DNA of 64,000 bases, taken from Ziziphus jujuba. Its lineage: Eukaryota; Streptophyta; Magnoliopsida; Rosales; Rhamnaceae. The position numbers were made by a program, and so were the translations under genes. Below, one piece after another: positions 1-11,280 of the stretch; the first letter of the stretch is position 1; each line of letters begins with the position of its first letter. The notes under the pieces are model-generated. The model worked only from the letters and a program-made list of their open reading frames with translations, did not search any database and had not been told where the DNA came from. Location of the stretch: contig NC_083387.1 in the NCBI RefSeq assembly GCF_031755915.1, positions 1,454,501 through 1,518,500 on the forward strand, read 5' to 3'.

Positions 1-494
1 GGAGGATTCGGCTTCAACTTCCCCACAGCATCTTTGATACTCTCTAATCCCTTCTCAAGCGTCAATGCCGGGGGTAAAGTATGTGTAATGCAAGTCTCCA
101 CCACAAAATCCCCGTCCTCCATTCCCGAATCCTTGCCGAGTTCCATTATTAGACCGTCAAATCGCACACCGAACACTACCTAAAAAAAAAAATTACAAAA
201 GCATAAGGAAAAAAAATTACAGAAATAGCAAAAACAAAAAAACATAACCCTAATTTCGATTCCAACTTATCCCAAAAGCAATCAGGAAAAAAAAAAAAAA
301 ACACACCCCACAAATGTTTTAAATAAACCCTAGAAACCACTCAAATTGAAAAGTCAAAGGAAAAATGAAGCAAATAGACCAGGCATTTTATCAGAGAGGC
401 CAAGTGAAACAGCAAGCTTAGGCATCTGCTTCTGCCATGCAGTACCACCCTTGAGCTTCGTATACAAATCCACGTTCTCCTTCTTCACAATACC
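1..494 (-). CDS. PHYLLO: PHYLLO-like (MenF/isochorismate synthase region), N-terminal exons, gene runs off window start
   Basis: PHYLLO is a plastid multifunctional protein of phylloquinone (vitamin K1) synthesis; its N-terminal part is a MenF-derived isochorismate synthase module. On the minus strand, after an AG at 180-181, an exon (179 down to 1) reads VFGVRFDGLIMELGKDSG and continues with the family-typical TLPPALTLEKGLESIKDAVG. This agrees with the start of PHYLLO as I remember it. A second open stretch upstream (494-380, bounded by AG and GT) reads DLYTKLKGGTAWQKQM...LGLSDKMPG; I do not recognise it as part of PHYLLO. No clear initiator Met or transit peptide was found. This copy is closer to the expected sequence than the inverted copy near 5.3-6.0 kb, so it may be the live gene, but only about 60 codons are visible and it could also be a fragment. 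Confidence 0.6.
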
Positions 495-820
495 CTAATT
501 TCGAATTCCAAACCATCAATTTCTTTCTTTGTATGGAATTTTGATGACCGGAGAGACGAAACAGGGCTGTTTGGCAAAAGGGCAACTAAGTGAAGAAAGC
601 TTGATGGATGAATGAGAAGAGATGAGCCAGCTTTAGGGAAGGGTGATGAAGGAGAACAGTCGGGTGAAGAAAAGAAAAAAATAACATAAAATAAAAAAAA
701 TAAAAATATTTAATTTGGATATAAAGGTATTTTGGGATTATTAAAAATTGAAAGGGTAGAAAAAAAAATAGCAAATGAAAGGGTAAAATCATAAAGCTCA
801 TCCCTATGAGGGCATTGGGC
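495..820 (-). other. 5' flank of the PHYLLO-like copy, inverted duplicate of 4973-5316
   Basis: This stretch upstream of the minus-strand PHYLLO-like exons matches, in reverse complement, the plus-strand stretch from about 4973 to 5316. Shared landmarks are the segment TTTGGCCCAATGCCC, the run AATAATCCCAAAATACCCTT and the phrase CATTCATCCATCAAGCTTTC. The duplication therefore includes leader or promoter sequence, not just exons. No protein is supported here; the short reading frames are AT-rich shadows. Confidence 0.6.
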
Positions 821-1060
821 CAAATTTCTTTAATTTTGATTATCAACCTCAAGGTAATTACAAAGAGAATCCTCTTTTCAGGTGAGCTTGAGGTTGCCAA
901 ATCAAGGGGAATTTGGCCCAATACCCTCATAGGGACGAGGTTAATGATTTTTGCCCCCTCATTTGATATTTTTTTTTTTCTACCCCTTCAATTTTTGATA
1001 ATCCCAAAATACCCTTATATCCAAATTAAATATTTTTATTCTTTTTTTTTTCTATGTTTT
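795..1060. repeat. Head-to-head pair of a dispersed TTTGGCCCAATGCCC segment
   Basis: Two copies face each other: minus orientation near 800-825 (GAGGGCATTGGGCCAAATT on the plus strand) and plus orientation from about 908 (AATTTGGCCCAATACCCTC), about 80 bp apart. The plus copy continues with the AATAATCCCAAAATACCCTT block, also present at 5060 and, inverted, near 730. Another full plus copy starts at 4973 and a short minus copy lies at 14418-14438. I cannot assign it to a named transposon family. Confidence 0.6.
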
Positions 1061-1283
1061 TTTCTTTCTTTTCTTCATCCGACTTTTCTCTTCTCCTTAT
1101 AATCAATGTCCAGCCCATTAGGAGCCCTCTGTTTCCTTTTGCATCGGCCGGATTGTAAGCTTGGAGACTGTGCGTTTTGAAGGAAATGGTGAAGAGGCGA
1201 CTCAGAGAGAAAACTGCAGGGTTTTAGAGAGCCCTAGGAGCAGAAGCAGAAGCAACAGGTAGGCAACAGCGAAGTAGGAAAGC

Positions 1284-1760
1284 ATGAGGCTCATTCTATC
1301 AATCACTGGTAATCCTCTCCTCTCCATTTTCAAATTCTTAAGCTTTTCCCCAAACATTTTCTTACTCGTTTTGCTAATAATGAAATAGTTTTTTTTTTTA
1401 AAATAAATAATATATTTTAGATTGTTATAATTCAGGGTAGCGTAATTCACTGCTGCGAGAGGTGGGACGGCGATACTTCAGTGCGGTTTCAACAAAGGAA
1501 TACGCAAGGAGGAACTACGCAAGCAATGTCTCTGAGTATAACACTGTTATTGGTTCTCTCACCGCGCAGAGAAGGTAAATTCTAATTTTGATTTTCTTTT
1601 TTTGGTTTTGGGTATTTTTTTTTTTTTGGGAGAAATTGTGAAAGTTGTGTTCTTTTTTTCTTTTTTTTTTTAATAACGGTGGTGGTAGGCATTTCTTGCT
1701 GAGAGATGTGTATGATGATATGATGCTGGATGGAGTACCCCAGATGATGTTCTATCTACT
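1284..1760 (+). pseudogene. Truncated start of a mitochondrial PPR protein (At4g35850-like)
   Basis: Three short exons can be read: an ATG-containing piece at about 1284-1310; a second exon to about 1574 reading GRRYFSAVSTKEYARRNYAS then NVSEYNTVIGSLTAQR; and, after the AG at 1688-1689, HFLLRDVYDDMMLDGV. These agree with the N-terminus of the plant PPR protein At4g35850, whose family binds organellar RNA. Homology stops abruptly after the DGV residues near 1735, before any PPR repeat array, and the frame meets a TAA at about 1761. It is a 5' fragment fused to unrelated sequence, not a working PPR gene. The family identification is from memory. Confidence 0.65.
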
Positions 1761-3945
1761 TTAAGACGACATTCTTCAATTTCTCAACATCGAAAATCTC
1801 TGGATTCTAATTTTCCAAGGAAGAACAGAGGATCAAGATGGAATAAGGAAGATTTTAGTCATTCTAATGCTTTGGACCATAAAGATAGTGGTGCGAAAGG
1901 TGTTCAAGACTTGTGGAACAAAAAATCAAGGTCTACAGGTCCACCAGAACAGAAGGTGAGATTTTTTTCATCATATTTTTGTCCTGTTTAATATGCATCT
2001 TATCGATCTGTGCATTCTTCAAAACATAAGATGAAATTATTATGTTATTAGTAATGATTTTCTTCTGTATCAGTACTAGATGCTGTAAAATCGAACATGT
2101 AAAAAGATGTTTCTGATAGGTGCTTGCCACATGCCAGTCACATTTACTATGAGGAAGCATTGACCACGTTACAAATATTTGATATTTTCAATTGCTTAGG
2201 AAGTACTTTTTGGGTAGCATCCCAGAAGTCTTGGTGGCATTTTTCTCCTTTGTGGAATTTTTTGCTAAATAACCTTTCTTTTGTCTTGTGGAATTTTTTG
2301 CTGAATAATCTTTTTTTGGTTTTGGTTTAGTTGATTTACTGATATTTTGTTTTCAATCTTTTGATAATTTTATTCTATCATTAGCTCTCATGTTCACCAT
2401 TCTCAAGGCTTCCTGTATAAGATCAAGGATACATACTATTTGCACAATAAAAATTGCCTTGATTAGGTTTGCCAGTTTGCAAATATACTATGAAATACCC
2501 TAGCCATTTGGATTTGTTGATTCTATACTCTCATATATATTTCTCTTTCATCTCTCTCATATAATGTTGATGATCACCTCAAGGTTATATATAAAAAACT
2601 AGCAAAGGAGAGTTCATCAAGAAGAAAACCAACTGGTCCTTTATTTATTTGGGATAGTTGTTAAGTAGCCTGTATTAATGGACGAATGAATGGTTTTCTC
2701 AAAACGGTTTCTTAAAGTGAAGATGCTGAGGATGTTGTGTCTCCAATAAGTAAGCCGCAGATTGTTGCTAAGTTACAGTAGCCAACAATGAATGTGGAAA
2801 TCTTAGCTTAAGTACTTGGAAAAGAAAGTAAATGCTTTGAAGATTGATCTGTATAAAAATTGAGGGAAAAGAAGCTCTGATTTGCAATAACTGGTGAAAT
2901 TTTTTTTTCTGGACTTCTTTTGGTCATCGTTAAATCCCCAAGTTTAATTGAAATATCCTTTGCATAACAAGGAACTGGAAAACAAGATTTCCACTATAGT
3001 GGAATCCTATTTACATTTCCCATGTTTCTTTGACTTGTATATGACTGATTGATGTATGCAGTAATTTTTTCTCTTGATTTTATATTTGTGTGTGTCTATG
3101 TTATTAACTTATGTTAGTAGAGTCCATAAACATGAGCCCATACATTATTTTTGCCCTGCATTTTTTTTTTCTTTTTAACACTTTACTTTTTAGTTTCATT
3201 GTTATCTCTTCTAGTCTGTTATTTCTATTTACTTTATCTTTCCCTCAAGTGTTTTTTACTCTGTAGGTTAATGGTAGTGATGATCGGTCATCATCAACAA
3301 TTGAAGCAAAAATTCTTGATGTAGTGCAGATGAACTCTGTCACTGTTGACTCGAGGCCAAAGTGCTTGGTTGGTATTATTTTTTATGGTTACCCTTCTTA
3401 TTCTAGAATGTATGCAGAAGAAACAAGTTACTACTTTTTCTCTAGGTGATTGATTAAATTGATGGAGCTCTTCGTGATGGCAAAGGTGCTGTGGAGGTTA
3501 TTCTAAAGATGGTAATCGTTAAATTTAATTGTCTGCACGCTTATTTGTGTTTTAATATAATTGTAGTTATAGTTATCTTATTACTATAATTGCTGTTGGT
3601 GATTAAATATAACTGCTTTCGTTGTTATTAGTTATTGTTGTCATGTATAATTCTTGTTTTCCTTAATGTTTAATGCAAACTGTCAGTTATTGCATTTACT
3701 TCATTATCAACATGAGAATCATAAGGGAAATTTACTGTTTAAACTCCATGGTTGCACATTCTATACCTTAACAGAAACCTCCATTTCTACCGAGGGTAAT
3801 ATATTCAGGTATGGTGGTTTTTATTTCCCAGTGCTCATTATATTTTTCACTTTTATTTTATGTTGTTCATATAGGTTTCTGCAGATAAGAAGTCTGATAC
3901 AGGGAAGAAGAATTTTCCAAATGAAGAAAATCATGAAAGTACATA
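1735..3945 (+). pseudogene. Unidentified gene fragment fused to the PPR start
   Basis: Directly at the PPR break point a different frame opens and reads DDVLSTLRRHSSISQHRKSL, then NKEDFSHSNALDHKDSGAKG, up to a GT donor near 1955. Further exon-like pieces follow: 3267-3370 (VNGSDDRSSSTIEAKILDVV), 3446-3511 (ALRDGKGAVEVILKM, with an in-frame TAA just before it) and about 3874-3938 (VSADKKSDTGKKNFPNEENH). Each is bounded by plausible splice sites and has coding-like composition, so this looks like several exons of one captured gene. I do not recognise the family. The in-frame stop and missing ends argue for a pseudogene. Confidence 0.45.
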
Positions 3946-4781
3946 GAAAGTTTATCATTCATATGGAGTTTCCTTTTCATGATTCTTTTCATGTAAACTA
4001 GATAGTATTTTTTGCTTATTGACAACTACTTGCTTTCTGCAGGGTTCATATATTTGTTCAACCAACAGTTAATTGTGTTGTCAGCAGGTGATCCTTGACT
4101 ACCATGGCTGATGTTTAATTGCTGTGACAATTTCAAGCCTTTCCATTTATGATTTCATCTGTTTTATAGACATTTTAGATACTTTGTTGTTTTCATGATT
4201 TCTGAAATTTCCTTAGAATTTCTGATATGAAGTCAGTGAATGGAAATAGGATCTTTAGATGGAAGACTTAATTATTTTGATTATCCAATTCAATCTTCGG
4301 GACAACATATCCACTTGCATACTTACTACTTACAAGCCAGTTTGATAATGACTCGCTTTGTGATATTTTTCTTCCTTTGTTGATGTCTAGACCAATAATT
4401 CTACTCTTCACAGTTTGCATATAGCATTTATCGCATATGAGGACAGCTAAAGTCTTCAGTTCTCATTATATTTATTTAAATTTTTTTTTAGGGAATCCCT
4501 TATTTTATTAAATCAGAGATGCTTTTTTGTCAAGTATTAAAAAAAGTTAGTCATTTTTTTAGGTTGAGATTTAAAACAAAATGCTTTTGTAATTTTCCTT
4601 AATTATTTACAATAATTTTTCTTTTTAAAATATTTCGAATCCAAGACTGTTTGTATGAATCCAATAAAACAAATAAATAAGTGTATATATTAGTAGTCTC
4701 TCAACTATATTGTGAATTTGTGACTCCTATTTTGGTTTTAACAATCATATCCTCCAACTCATCCAAACACTCCACCACCAT

Positions 4782-4931
4782 TAGTCCTTTTTTAATCTTT
4801 GGTTAAAAAACTTTAATAGATTCAAAACATTTATGTCATGAGACACCAAAATATTAGAGTCCTTTTTTAATTTTTTGTTAAAAAACTTTAATAGATTCAA
4901 CACATTTATGTGATAAGACACCAAATATTAG
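4782..4931. repeat. 75-bp tandem duplication
   Basis: Two adjacent copies, 4782-4856 and 4857-4931, share AGTCCTTTTTTAAT, TTAAAAAACTTTAATAGATT and ACATTTATGT, with scattered differences. The copies lie just upstream of the TTTGGCCCAATGCCC segment at 4973 and have no coding content. Confidence 0.8.
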
Positions 4932-4972
4932 CTAATTTGTGGAATTTATTATTATTATTATTATTTGGGGAA

Positions 4973-5316
4973 TTTGGCCCAATGCCCCCATAGGGATGAG
5001 CTTCACGATTTCTACCCCTTCATTTGCTATCTTTTTTTTTCTACCCTTTCAATTTTTAATAATCCCAAAATACCCTTATATCTAAATTAAATATTTTTAC
5101 TTTTTTTATTTATTTTATGTTATTTCTTTCTTTTCTTTCACTCAATTGTTCTCTTCTCCTTCATCACGCTTCCCTAAAGCTGGCTCATCTCTTCTCATTC
5201 ATCCATCAAGCTTTCTTCACCTAGTTGCCGTTTTGCCAAACAGCCCCATTTCGTCTCTCTGGTCACCAAAATTCCATACAAAGAAAGAAATTGATGGTTT
5301 GGAATTTGAAATTAGA
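4973..5316 (+). repeat. Plus-strand copy of the PHYLLO-like 5' flank with TTTGGCCCAATGCCC segment
   Basis: It begins GGAATTTGGCCCAATGCCCC and continues through AATAATCCCAAAATACCCTT into a leader that is the reverse complement of 495-820. It marks the left edge of the second PHYLLO-like copy and one arm of an inverted duplication with a spacer of about 4.1 kb. Confidence 0.65.
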
Positions 5317-6020
5317 GTATTGTGAAGAAGGAGGATGTGGATTTGTATACGAAGCTTAAGAGTGGTACTGCATGGCGGAAGCAGATGCGTAAGCTTGCTG
5401 TTTCACTTGGCCTCTCTGATAAAATGCCTGGTTTGTTTGCTTCATTTTTCCTTTGACTTTTCGATTTGAGTGGTTTCAAAGGTTTATTTAAAACATTTGT
5501 GGGGTGTATTTTTTTTTTTTTCTGATTGCTTTTGGGATAAGTTGGAATCGAAATTAGGGTTATGTTTTTTTGTTTTTGCTATTTCTGTAATTTTTTTCCT
5601 TATGCTTTTGTAATTTTTTTTTTAGGTAGTGTTCGGTGTGCGATTTGACGGTCTGATAATGGAAATCGGCAAGGATTCGGGAATGGAGGACGGGGATTTT
5701 GTGGTGGAGACTTGCATTACGCATACTCTACCCCCGGTATTGACGCTTAAGAAGGGATTAGAGAGTATCAAAGATGCTGTGGGGAAGTTGAAGCTTAATC
5801 ATCCTTCTACCTCCAATGGGTTCTTTCGGTTTCAGGTACTATGTCGTTTCACTTTGCTGTTTTGATACTATGTCGTTTTGTTTGGTTTTCATTTCATATG
5901 TGATTCTGTGAGGATTTCTAAAGGTCGTTGTGCCTTCCAGTGCGAAAGCTTTGGATTGGTTTGCCTGTCAGTAAGAGTCTTGCGAGGTTTTTCCTCTGTT
6001 TTTATGTTGAAGGAAACAGA
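5317..6020 (+). pseudogene. PHYLLO-like N-terminal fragment, inverted duplicate, broken
   Basis: Exon 5317-5430 reads DLYTKLKSGTAWRKQM...LGLSDKMPG; exon 5626-5835 reads VFGVRFDGLIMEIGKDSG through TLPPVLTLKKGLESIKDAVG to a FFRFQ end; a third exon from 5924 reads VVVPSSAKALDWFACQ and hits TAA at 5972-5974, where the family continues with a Pro-Glu-Ser segment. Downstream residues ESCEVFPLF remain readable in frame after the stop, so the lesion is recent. The copy lacks everything beyond the first MenF-like exons. It is the inverted duplicate of the copy at the window start. Confidence 0.7.
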
Positions 6021-7815
6021 AAATCGTGATTGTATGTGAATGAAACCGTTGGAGTTTTTGGAATTGGGTCTGTTGTTCACTTTACACAGAGTTCTTCTTT
6101 TATCTCAGGAGAGAAGACAATGAGCAAAAGATTTAGATTCTCGTATCTCTTATTTCTCACTCATCAAAAGCGTCTTCTATGATGATTTAGGGGTTGCATT
6201 TGATTTTTGTTGTTTGTTGTCTGTTGTTCATTATATATATATATATATGTAAAAGTAATTTTAACTTTATTAGGACAAGAGTTTCCTTTTTTCCTATTGA
6301 GCTTGATGGCTGAACTGGTTAAAGTTGGGGGTTTGTAATACGGTTCCCCAACTCCATAAAAGAAAAGGTTTCCCTTTGAATAGTTAGTCTGAAGGATGGA
6401 TGTTTCAAACTTCTATTTGGAGGGTCATGGACAATTTTGGAGCTATTGAGACTTACGGCTTACCCTATTCCATTGACATCAAGGTGCAGGAGGTTATGTA
6501 ATCATTTTTTTAAGTGCCTTTAGGCTAACGAGCGGAATATGTGTTGAATAAGAACCTAATATTTGTTAGTTATTTTGTTGAAAGGTCTATTTGGAAAATG
6601 ACAAGGCAGGAATGAAATTGAATATTAACGTGAACTCTTTATTGGCAATTATGTAAGGAATGTTTCAACATATATGCTAAAGGCTCTAAAACATTTTATG
6701 AAATTTAGAATAATTTTGTCCATTTATTGGAAATTTGCGGTTCGTATGAAAAATTGATTAAGTAATGATGGTTAGTTGCTTATGGTTATGCATCTAATTA
6801 TGATGCAAAATCTGTTGCCTTAAAAGGTTCATGCATGTTTGATAATTTGCATTTGGTATTGCAAATATGATGCATATTGTAGTGGCAATTTTTTTATCTG
6901 TATTTAGGTGTACGTTGTTTTGCATGGATACTTGGGTCTTTTAGATTTGTATGAATCTTTTCCTTGACAGCTCTAAAAATGGTAGCTAGATGCTATTAAA
7001 TTTAAGTAATGTTTGTGGTTTCTCCATAGATAGAACAAATAAGCTCTTGCAAAACAAGGGTAAAACTTCAACTGTTCATTAGTCACGGTTTTGCATGTGA
7101 TAGTTATTTAATTTATTGCTTTACGTAGTTGCATGTGATACTTATTTAATGTATGTCTTTGCTGTACTTAGTTGCCTGGTGCCATTGCTTATATTTTTAT
7201 TACCGTAGTTGTGTTTTGTAATGGTATGCTTTTTCTTATTCTTCTACTGTTTGTTATTTATTAATTTTTGGTTATTGGCATTCCAAAGCATTGTTGAATG
7301 TTGATCATGTTGATGTTTTGTTTGATTTGTTGCATCTTTGATGTGTAGTTTTTTCTCTGCTACATGTTTTGTATTTGTTAGATTACTGGTGGATGAATTT
7401 GATGCTGCACTTTGGAAGGTTGGCAGAGGTTGAACCTTTATACTTCTTTATGGATACTCTAGGTATTTAATTATTTTCTTTGAAGCTTGTATGCTAAATA
7501 TTGTAACTAACTGCATATATTTCGTTTGATTTCATCCAGGTATCAAATCGGTCTCCGTTTTAGTGGAGGTGCCCCGTATGCTTTTAATGCTGTCACTAAA
7601 GTTTGGCATTATACCAATTGTGGTGCCAGTTGGTGTTCGAGATTTTGACATTGATGAAGAACATTGGGTCAATTCGGGATTGTTACCAACAGAAGCTTTT
7701 GTAGGAGCTGTAATATTCTCTAGTTTTTATTCAAAAAACACTTGTACAATTTCCTTTTGCTAATTCAGATTTTGTTTTTAGTTTTTGTACATGATTCTCA
7801 TGTCAATATGATGTG
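5975..7815. other. Mostly non-coding AT-rich spacer with one unassigned coding-like patch
   Basis: No gene is supported. A patch at about 7545-7700 reads GIKSVSVLVEVPRMLLMLSL then IIPIVVPVGVRDFDIDEEHW. It sits after an AG and looks like an orphan exon, but I cannot place it in a family. A (TA)n tract lies at about 6232-6249. The rest is T-rich, intron-like sequence. Confidence 0.4.
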
Positions 7816-7819
7816 TAAG

Positions 7820-8660
7820 GCGCATGGATTGTAACCATTGATGTATTGCTGGACTTCTAGATACTTGGAATCAAATTTTTATGCATTTCTCATAATTGTT
7901 ATGCTTGTTCTGGTATTTTTACTTTATAAAAATGATCATACGGTTGCTTAGGTCCTTCCTTCCATAGATCACCATTTTTAAGGGAATCAAGTTTCAAAAC
8001 ACGACCGATCTTTTCATTTTCAATGTCAACCAGATATTGAGAGTTAAACATCATTAATGAAACTCTACAATCCTGGATAATTTAGAGTATTTAATATATT
8101 CATAATTTGAACCATAAATTTGCACGACTCCTTGATTTTTTTTTCCCTGGTAAATATGTCATTTAAAGGCCCACTCTTTAATTCTTTGGTTGTTAAATAT
8201 GTCATTTGATAGTTTCCTGACCTTGCATGTTACATTAGTATATGAGTCTTTGGAAAATTGCATGGTGACGGAGGAATGAGGCAAGGCTGCATGAGTCAAA
8301 CATATGAGGGATGCAAAGTGGTTGAGACTAAGACAAAGTTTTGAAAAAGTTCTCAAATTTACACAAAAATTTGATTATTGTAGGGCCTTCGGTAAGTATC
8401 AATGAAACCTACGGTAATCAATTTGTCCTTATTTGAAAAATTATCGTAGGTTTCATCGGTAATTACCGAAACCCCTATGGTAATCACATTTTACCAATTT
8501 TTTGGGCCCCACAAGTCCCTTACGTGTTTTAAATGAAAAACCATGCAAAATATGGATTCTAAAATTATCCTAAGGAGGGAAAATTCCAAAATCTCTGAAA
8601 AAGTTCTCAAATTGGCCAAAAAATTACGATGACTGTAGACATTCGGTAATTACCGATGAA
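7820..8660 (+). repeat. Left arm of a 4.28 kb foldback structure
   Basis: This arm is the reverse complement of about 11280-12095, with small differences, over roughly 830 bp. Examples are GGTCCTTCCTTCCATAGATC (left, near 7953) against GATCTATGGAAGGAAGGACC (right, near 11943), and the GGTAATTACCGA-rich inner ends near 8390-8640. At its outer end it carries the last codons of a TBL gene. I saw no target-site duplication outside the arms. Confidence 0.85.
7824..7895 (+). pseudogene. 3' end of a TBL (DUF231/PC-esterase) gene inside the left arm
   Basis: The frame reads MDCNH, then a TGA (7839-7841), then CIAGLLDTWNQIFMHFS and a stop. This is the C-terminal block of TBL proteins, Golgi polysaccharide O-acetyltransferases, containing the D-x-x-H motif. 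The matching codon in the right arm is TGG (Trp), so the left copy carries a G-to-A nonsense change. Homology to TBL stops abruptly about 5-10 bp upstream of this piece. Confidence 0.75.
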
Positions 8661-11280
8661 AGCGTCGGTAACCAACATATACCCTCTGGAAAAGTTATCG
8701 AAGGTTTCATCGGGAATTACCGAAGGTCTACAATCATCGTATTTTTTGGCCATTTTGAGAAATTTTTAAGCAATTTTGGGATTTTCTCTCCTTTGGATAA
8801 TTTTAGAATCCATGTTTTGCATGTTTTTGCATTTAACACACATTATGGGACTTGTGGTGTCCATAACATTTGTAAAATGTGATTACCACTGGGGTTTCGG
8901 TAATTACCGATGACACCTACGGTAATTTTTCCAGAGAGTATATGTTGGTTACCGAAGGTTTCATCGAGAATTACCGAAGGTCTACAGTCATCGTAATTTT
9001 TTGGCCAATTTGAGAAAATTTTCAGATATTTTGGGGTTTTCCCTCCTTAGGATAATTTTAGAATCCATATTTTGCATGGTTTTTCATTTAACACACGTAA
9101 GGGGACTTATAGGGCCCAAAAAATTGGTAAAATGTGATTACTATAGGGGTTTCGGTAATTTCCGATGAAACCATCAGTAATTTTTCCAGAGGGTATATGT
9201 TGGTTACCGAAGGTTTCATCGAGAATTACCAAAGGTCTACAATCATTGTAATTTTTTGGCCAATTTGAGAAAATTTTCAGATATTTTGGGGTTTTTCCTC
9301 CTTAGGATAATTTTAGAATCCATATTTTGCATGATTTTTCATTTAACACACGTAAGGGGACTCGTGGGGCCCAAAAAATTGGTAAAATGTGATTACCATA
9401 AGGGTTTCGGTAATTCCCGATGAAATCATCGGTAATTTTTCCAGAGGGTATATGTTGGTTACCGAAGGTTTCATCGGGAATTACCGAAGGTCTACAGTCA
9501 TCGTAATTTTTTGGCCAATTTGAGAAACTTTTCAGATATTTTGAGGTTTTCCCTCCTTAGGATAATTTTAGAATCCATATTTTGCATGGTTTTCAGTTAA
9601 CACACGTAAGGGGACTTATGGGATCCAAAAAATTGGTAAAATGTGATTACCATAGGGGTTTCGGTAATTCCCGATGAAACCATCGGTAATTTTTCCAGAG
9701 GGTATATGTTGGTTACCGAAGGTTTTATCGGGAATTACCGAAGGTCTACAGTCAACATAAATTTTTGGCCAATTTGAGAACTTTTTCAGAGATTTTGGGG
9801 ATTTCCCTCCTTAGGATTATTTTAGAATCCATATTTTGCATGTTTTTGCATTTAACACACATTATGGGACTTGTGGGGGCCATAACATTGGTAAAATGTG
9901 ATTACCACTGGATTTTCGGTAATTACCGATGACACCTACGGTAATTTTTCCAGAGAGTATATGTTGGTTACCGAAGGTTCATCGGGAATTATTGAAGGTC
10001 TACAGTCATCGTATTTTTTTGGCCAATTTGAGAGCTTTTTAAGCAATTTGGAGATTTTCTCTCATTACGATCATTTGATAATCCATATGTTTCATGTTTT
10101 TTCATTTAACACACGTAAGGGGACTTGTGGGGCCCAAAAAATTGGTAAAATGTGATTACCATAGGGGTTTCGGTAATTTCCGATGAAACCATCGGTAATT
10201 TTTCCAGAGGGTATATGTTGGTTACCGAAGGTTTCATCGGGAATTACCGAAGGTCTACAATCATCGTAATTTTTTGGCCAATTTGAGAAAATTTTCAGAT
10301 ATTTTGGTGTTTTCCCTCCTTAGGATAATTTTAGAATCCATATTTTGCATGGTTTTTCATTTAACACACGTAAGGGGACTTATGGGGCCCAAAAAATTGG
10401 TAAAATGTGATTACCATAGGGGTTTCGGTAATTCCCGATGAAACCATCGGTAATTTTTCCAGAGGGTATATGTTGGTTACCGAAGGTTTCATCGGGAATT
10501 ACCGAAGGTCTACAGTCATTGTAATTTTTTGGCCAATTTGAGAACATTTTCAGATATTTTGAGGTTTTCCCTCCTTAGGATAATTTTAGAATCCATATTT
10601 TGCATGGTTTTCAGTTAACACACGTAAGGGGACTTATGGGATCCAAAAAATTGGTAAAATGTGATTACCATAGGGGTTTCGGTAATTCCCGATGAAACCA
10701 TCGGTAATTTTTCCAGAGGGTATATGTTGGTTACCGAAGGTTTCATCGGGAATTACCGAAGGTCTACAGTCAACATAAATTTTTGGCCAATTTGAGAACT
10801 TTTTCAGAGATTTTGGGGATTTCCCTCCTTAGGATTATTTTAGAATCCATATTTTGCATGTTTTTGCATTTAACACACATTATGGGACTTGTGGGGGCCA
10901 TAACATTGGTAAAATGTGATTACCACTGGATTTTCGGTAATTACCGATGACACCTACGGTAATTTTTCCAGAGAGTATATGTTGGTTACCGAAGGTTTCA
11001 TCGGAAATTACCGAAGGTCTACAGTCATCGTATTTTTTTGGCCAATTTGAGAGCTTTTTAAGCAATTTGGAGATTTTCTCTCATTACGATCATTTGATAA
11101 TCCATATGTTTCATGTTTTTTCATTTAACACACGTAAGGGGACTTGTGGGGCCCAAAAAATTGGTAAAATGTGATTACCATAGGGGTTTCGGTAATTTCC
11201 GATGAAACCATCGGTAATTTTTCCAGAGGGTATATGTTGATTACCGAAGGTTTCATCGGGAATTACCGAAGGTCTACAAT
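8660..11280 (+). repeat. Tandem array of about ten 255-bp units in a four-unit higher-order repeat
   Basis: The landmark TTGGCC(A/-)ATTTGAGA recurs near 8740, 9001, 9258, 9512, 9765, 10020, 10276, 10531, 10784, 11039 and 11296, a spacing of 251-261 bp. Unit variants repeat every fourth unit: the ATGGGATCC type at 9512 and 10531, the GGGGGCCATAACATTGG type at 9765 and 10784, and the TCTCATTACGATCATTTGAT type at 10020 and 11039. This gives a higher-order period of about 1,019 bp. Each unit contains GGTAATTACC-type palindromes. Reading frames inside the array (for example 9898-10155 and 10947-11174) merely reflect the repetition. Confidence 0.9.

Noticed and set aside
6301..6355. tRNA-like A box (TGGCTGAACTGG) followed by GGTTCCCCAACTCC
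   Set aside because: The A box fits the consensus, but the B box is poor and no cloverleaf or CCA-side stem can be drawn. At most an old SINE relic.
9898..11174. Open reading frames with identical C-termini inside the tandem array
   Set aside because: They arise from the 1,019-bp repetition and contain no coding-like composition.
8660..11280. CRISPR-like regular repeats
   Set aside because: Units are 255 bp and contiguous, without unique spacers, and the genome is eukaryotic.
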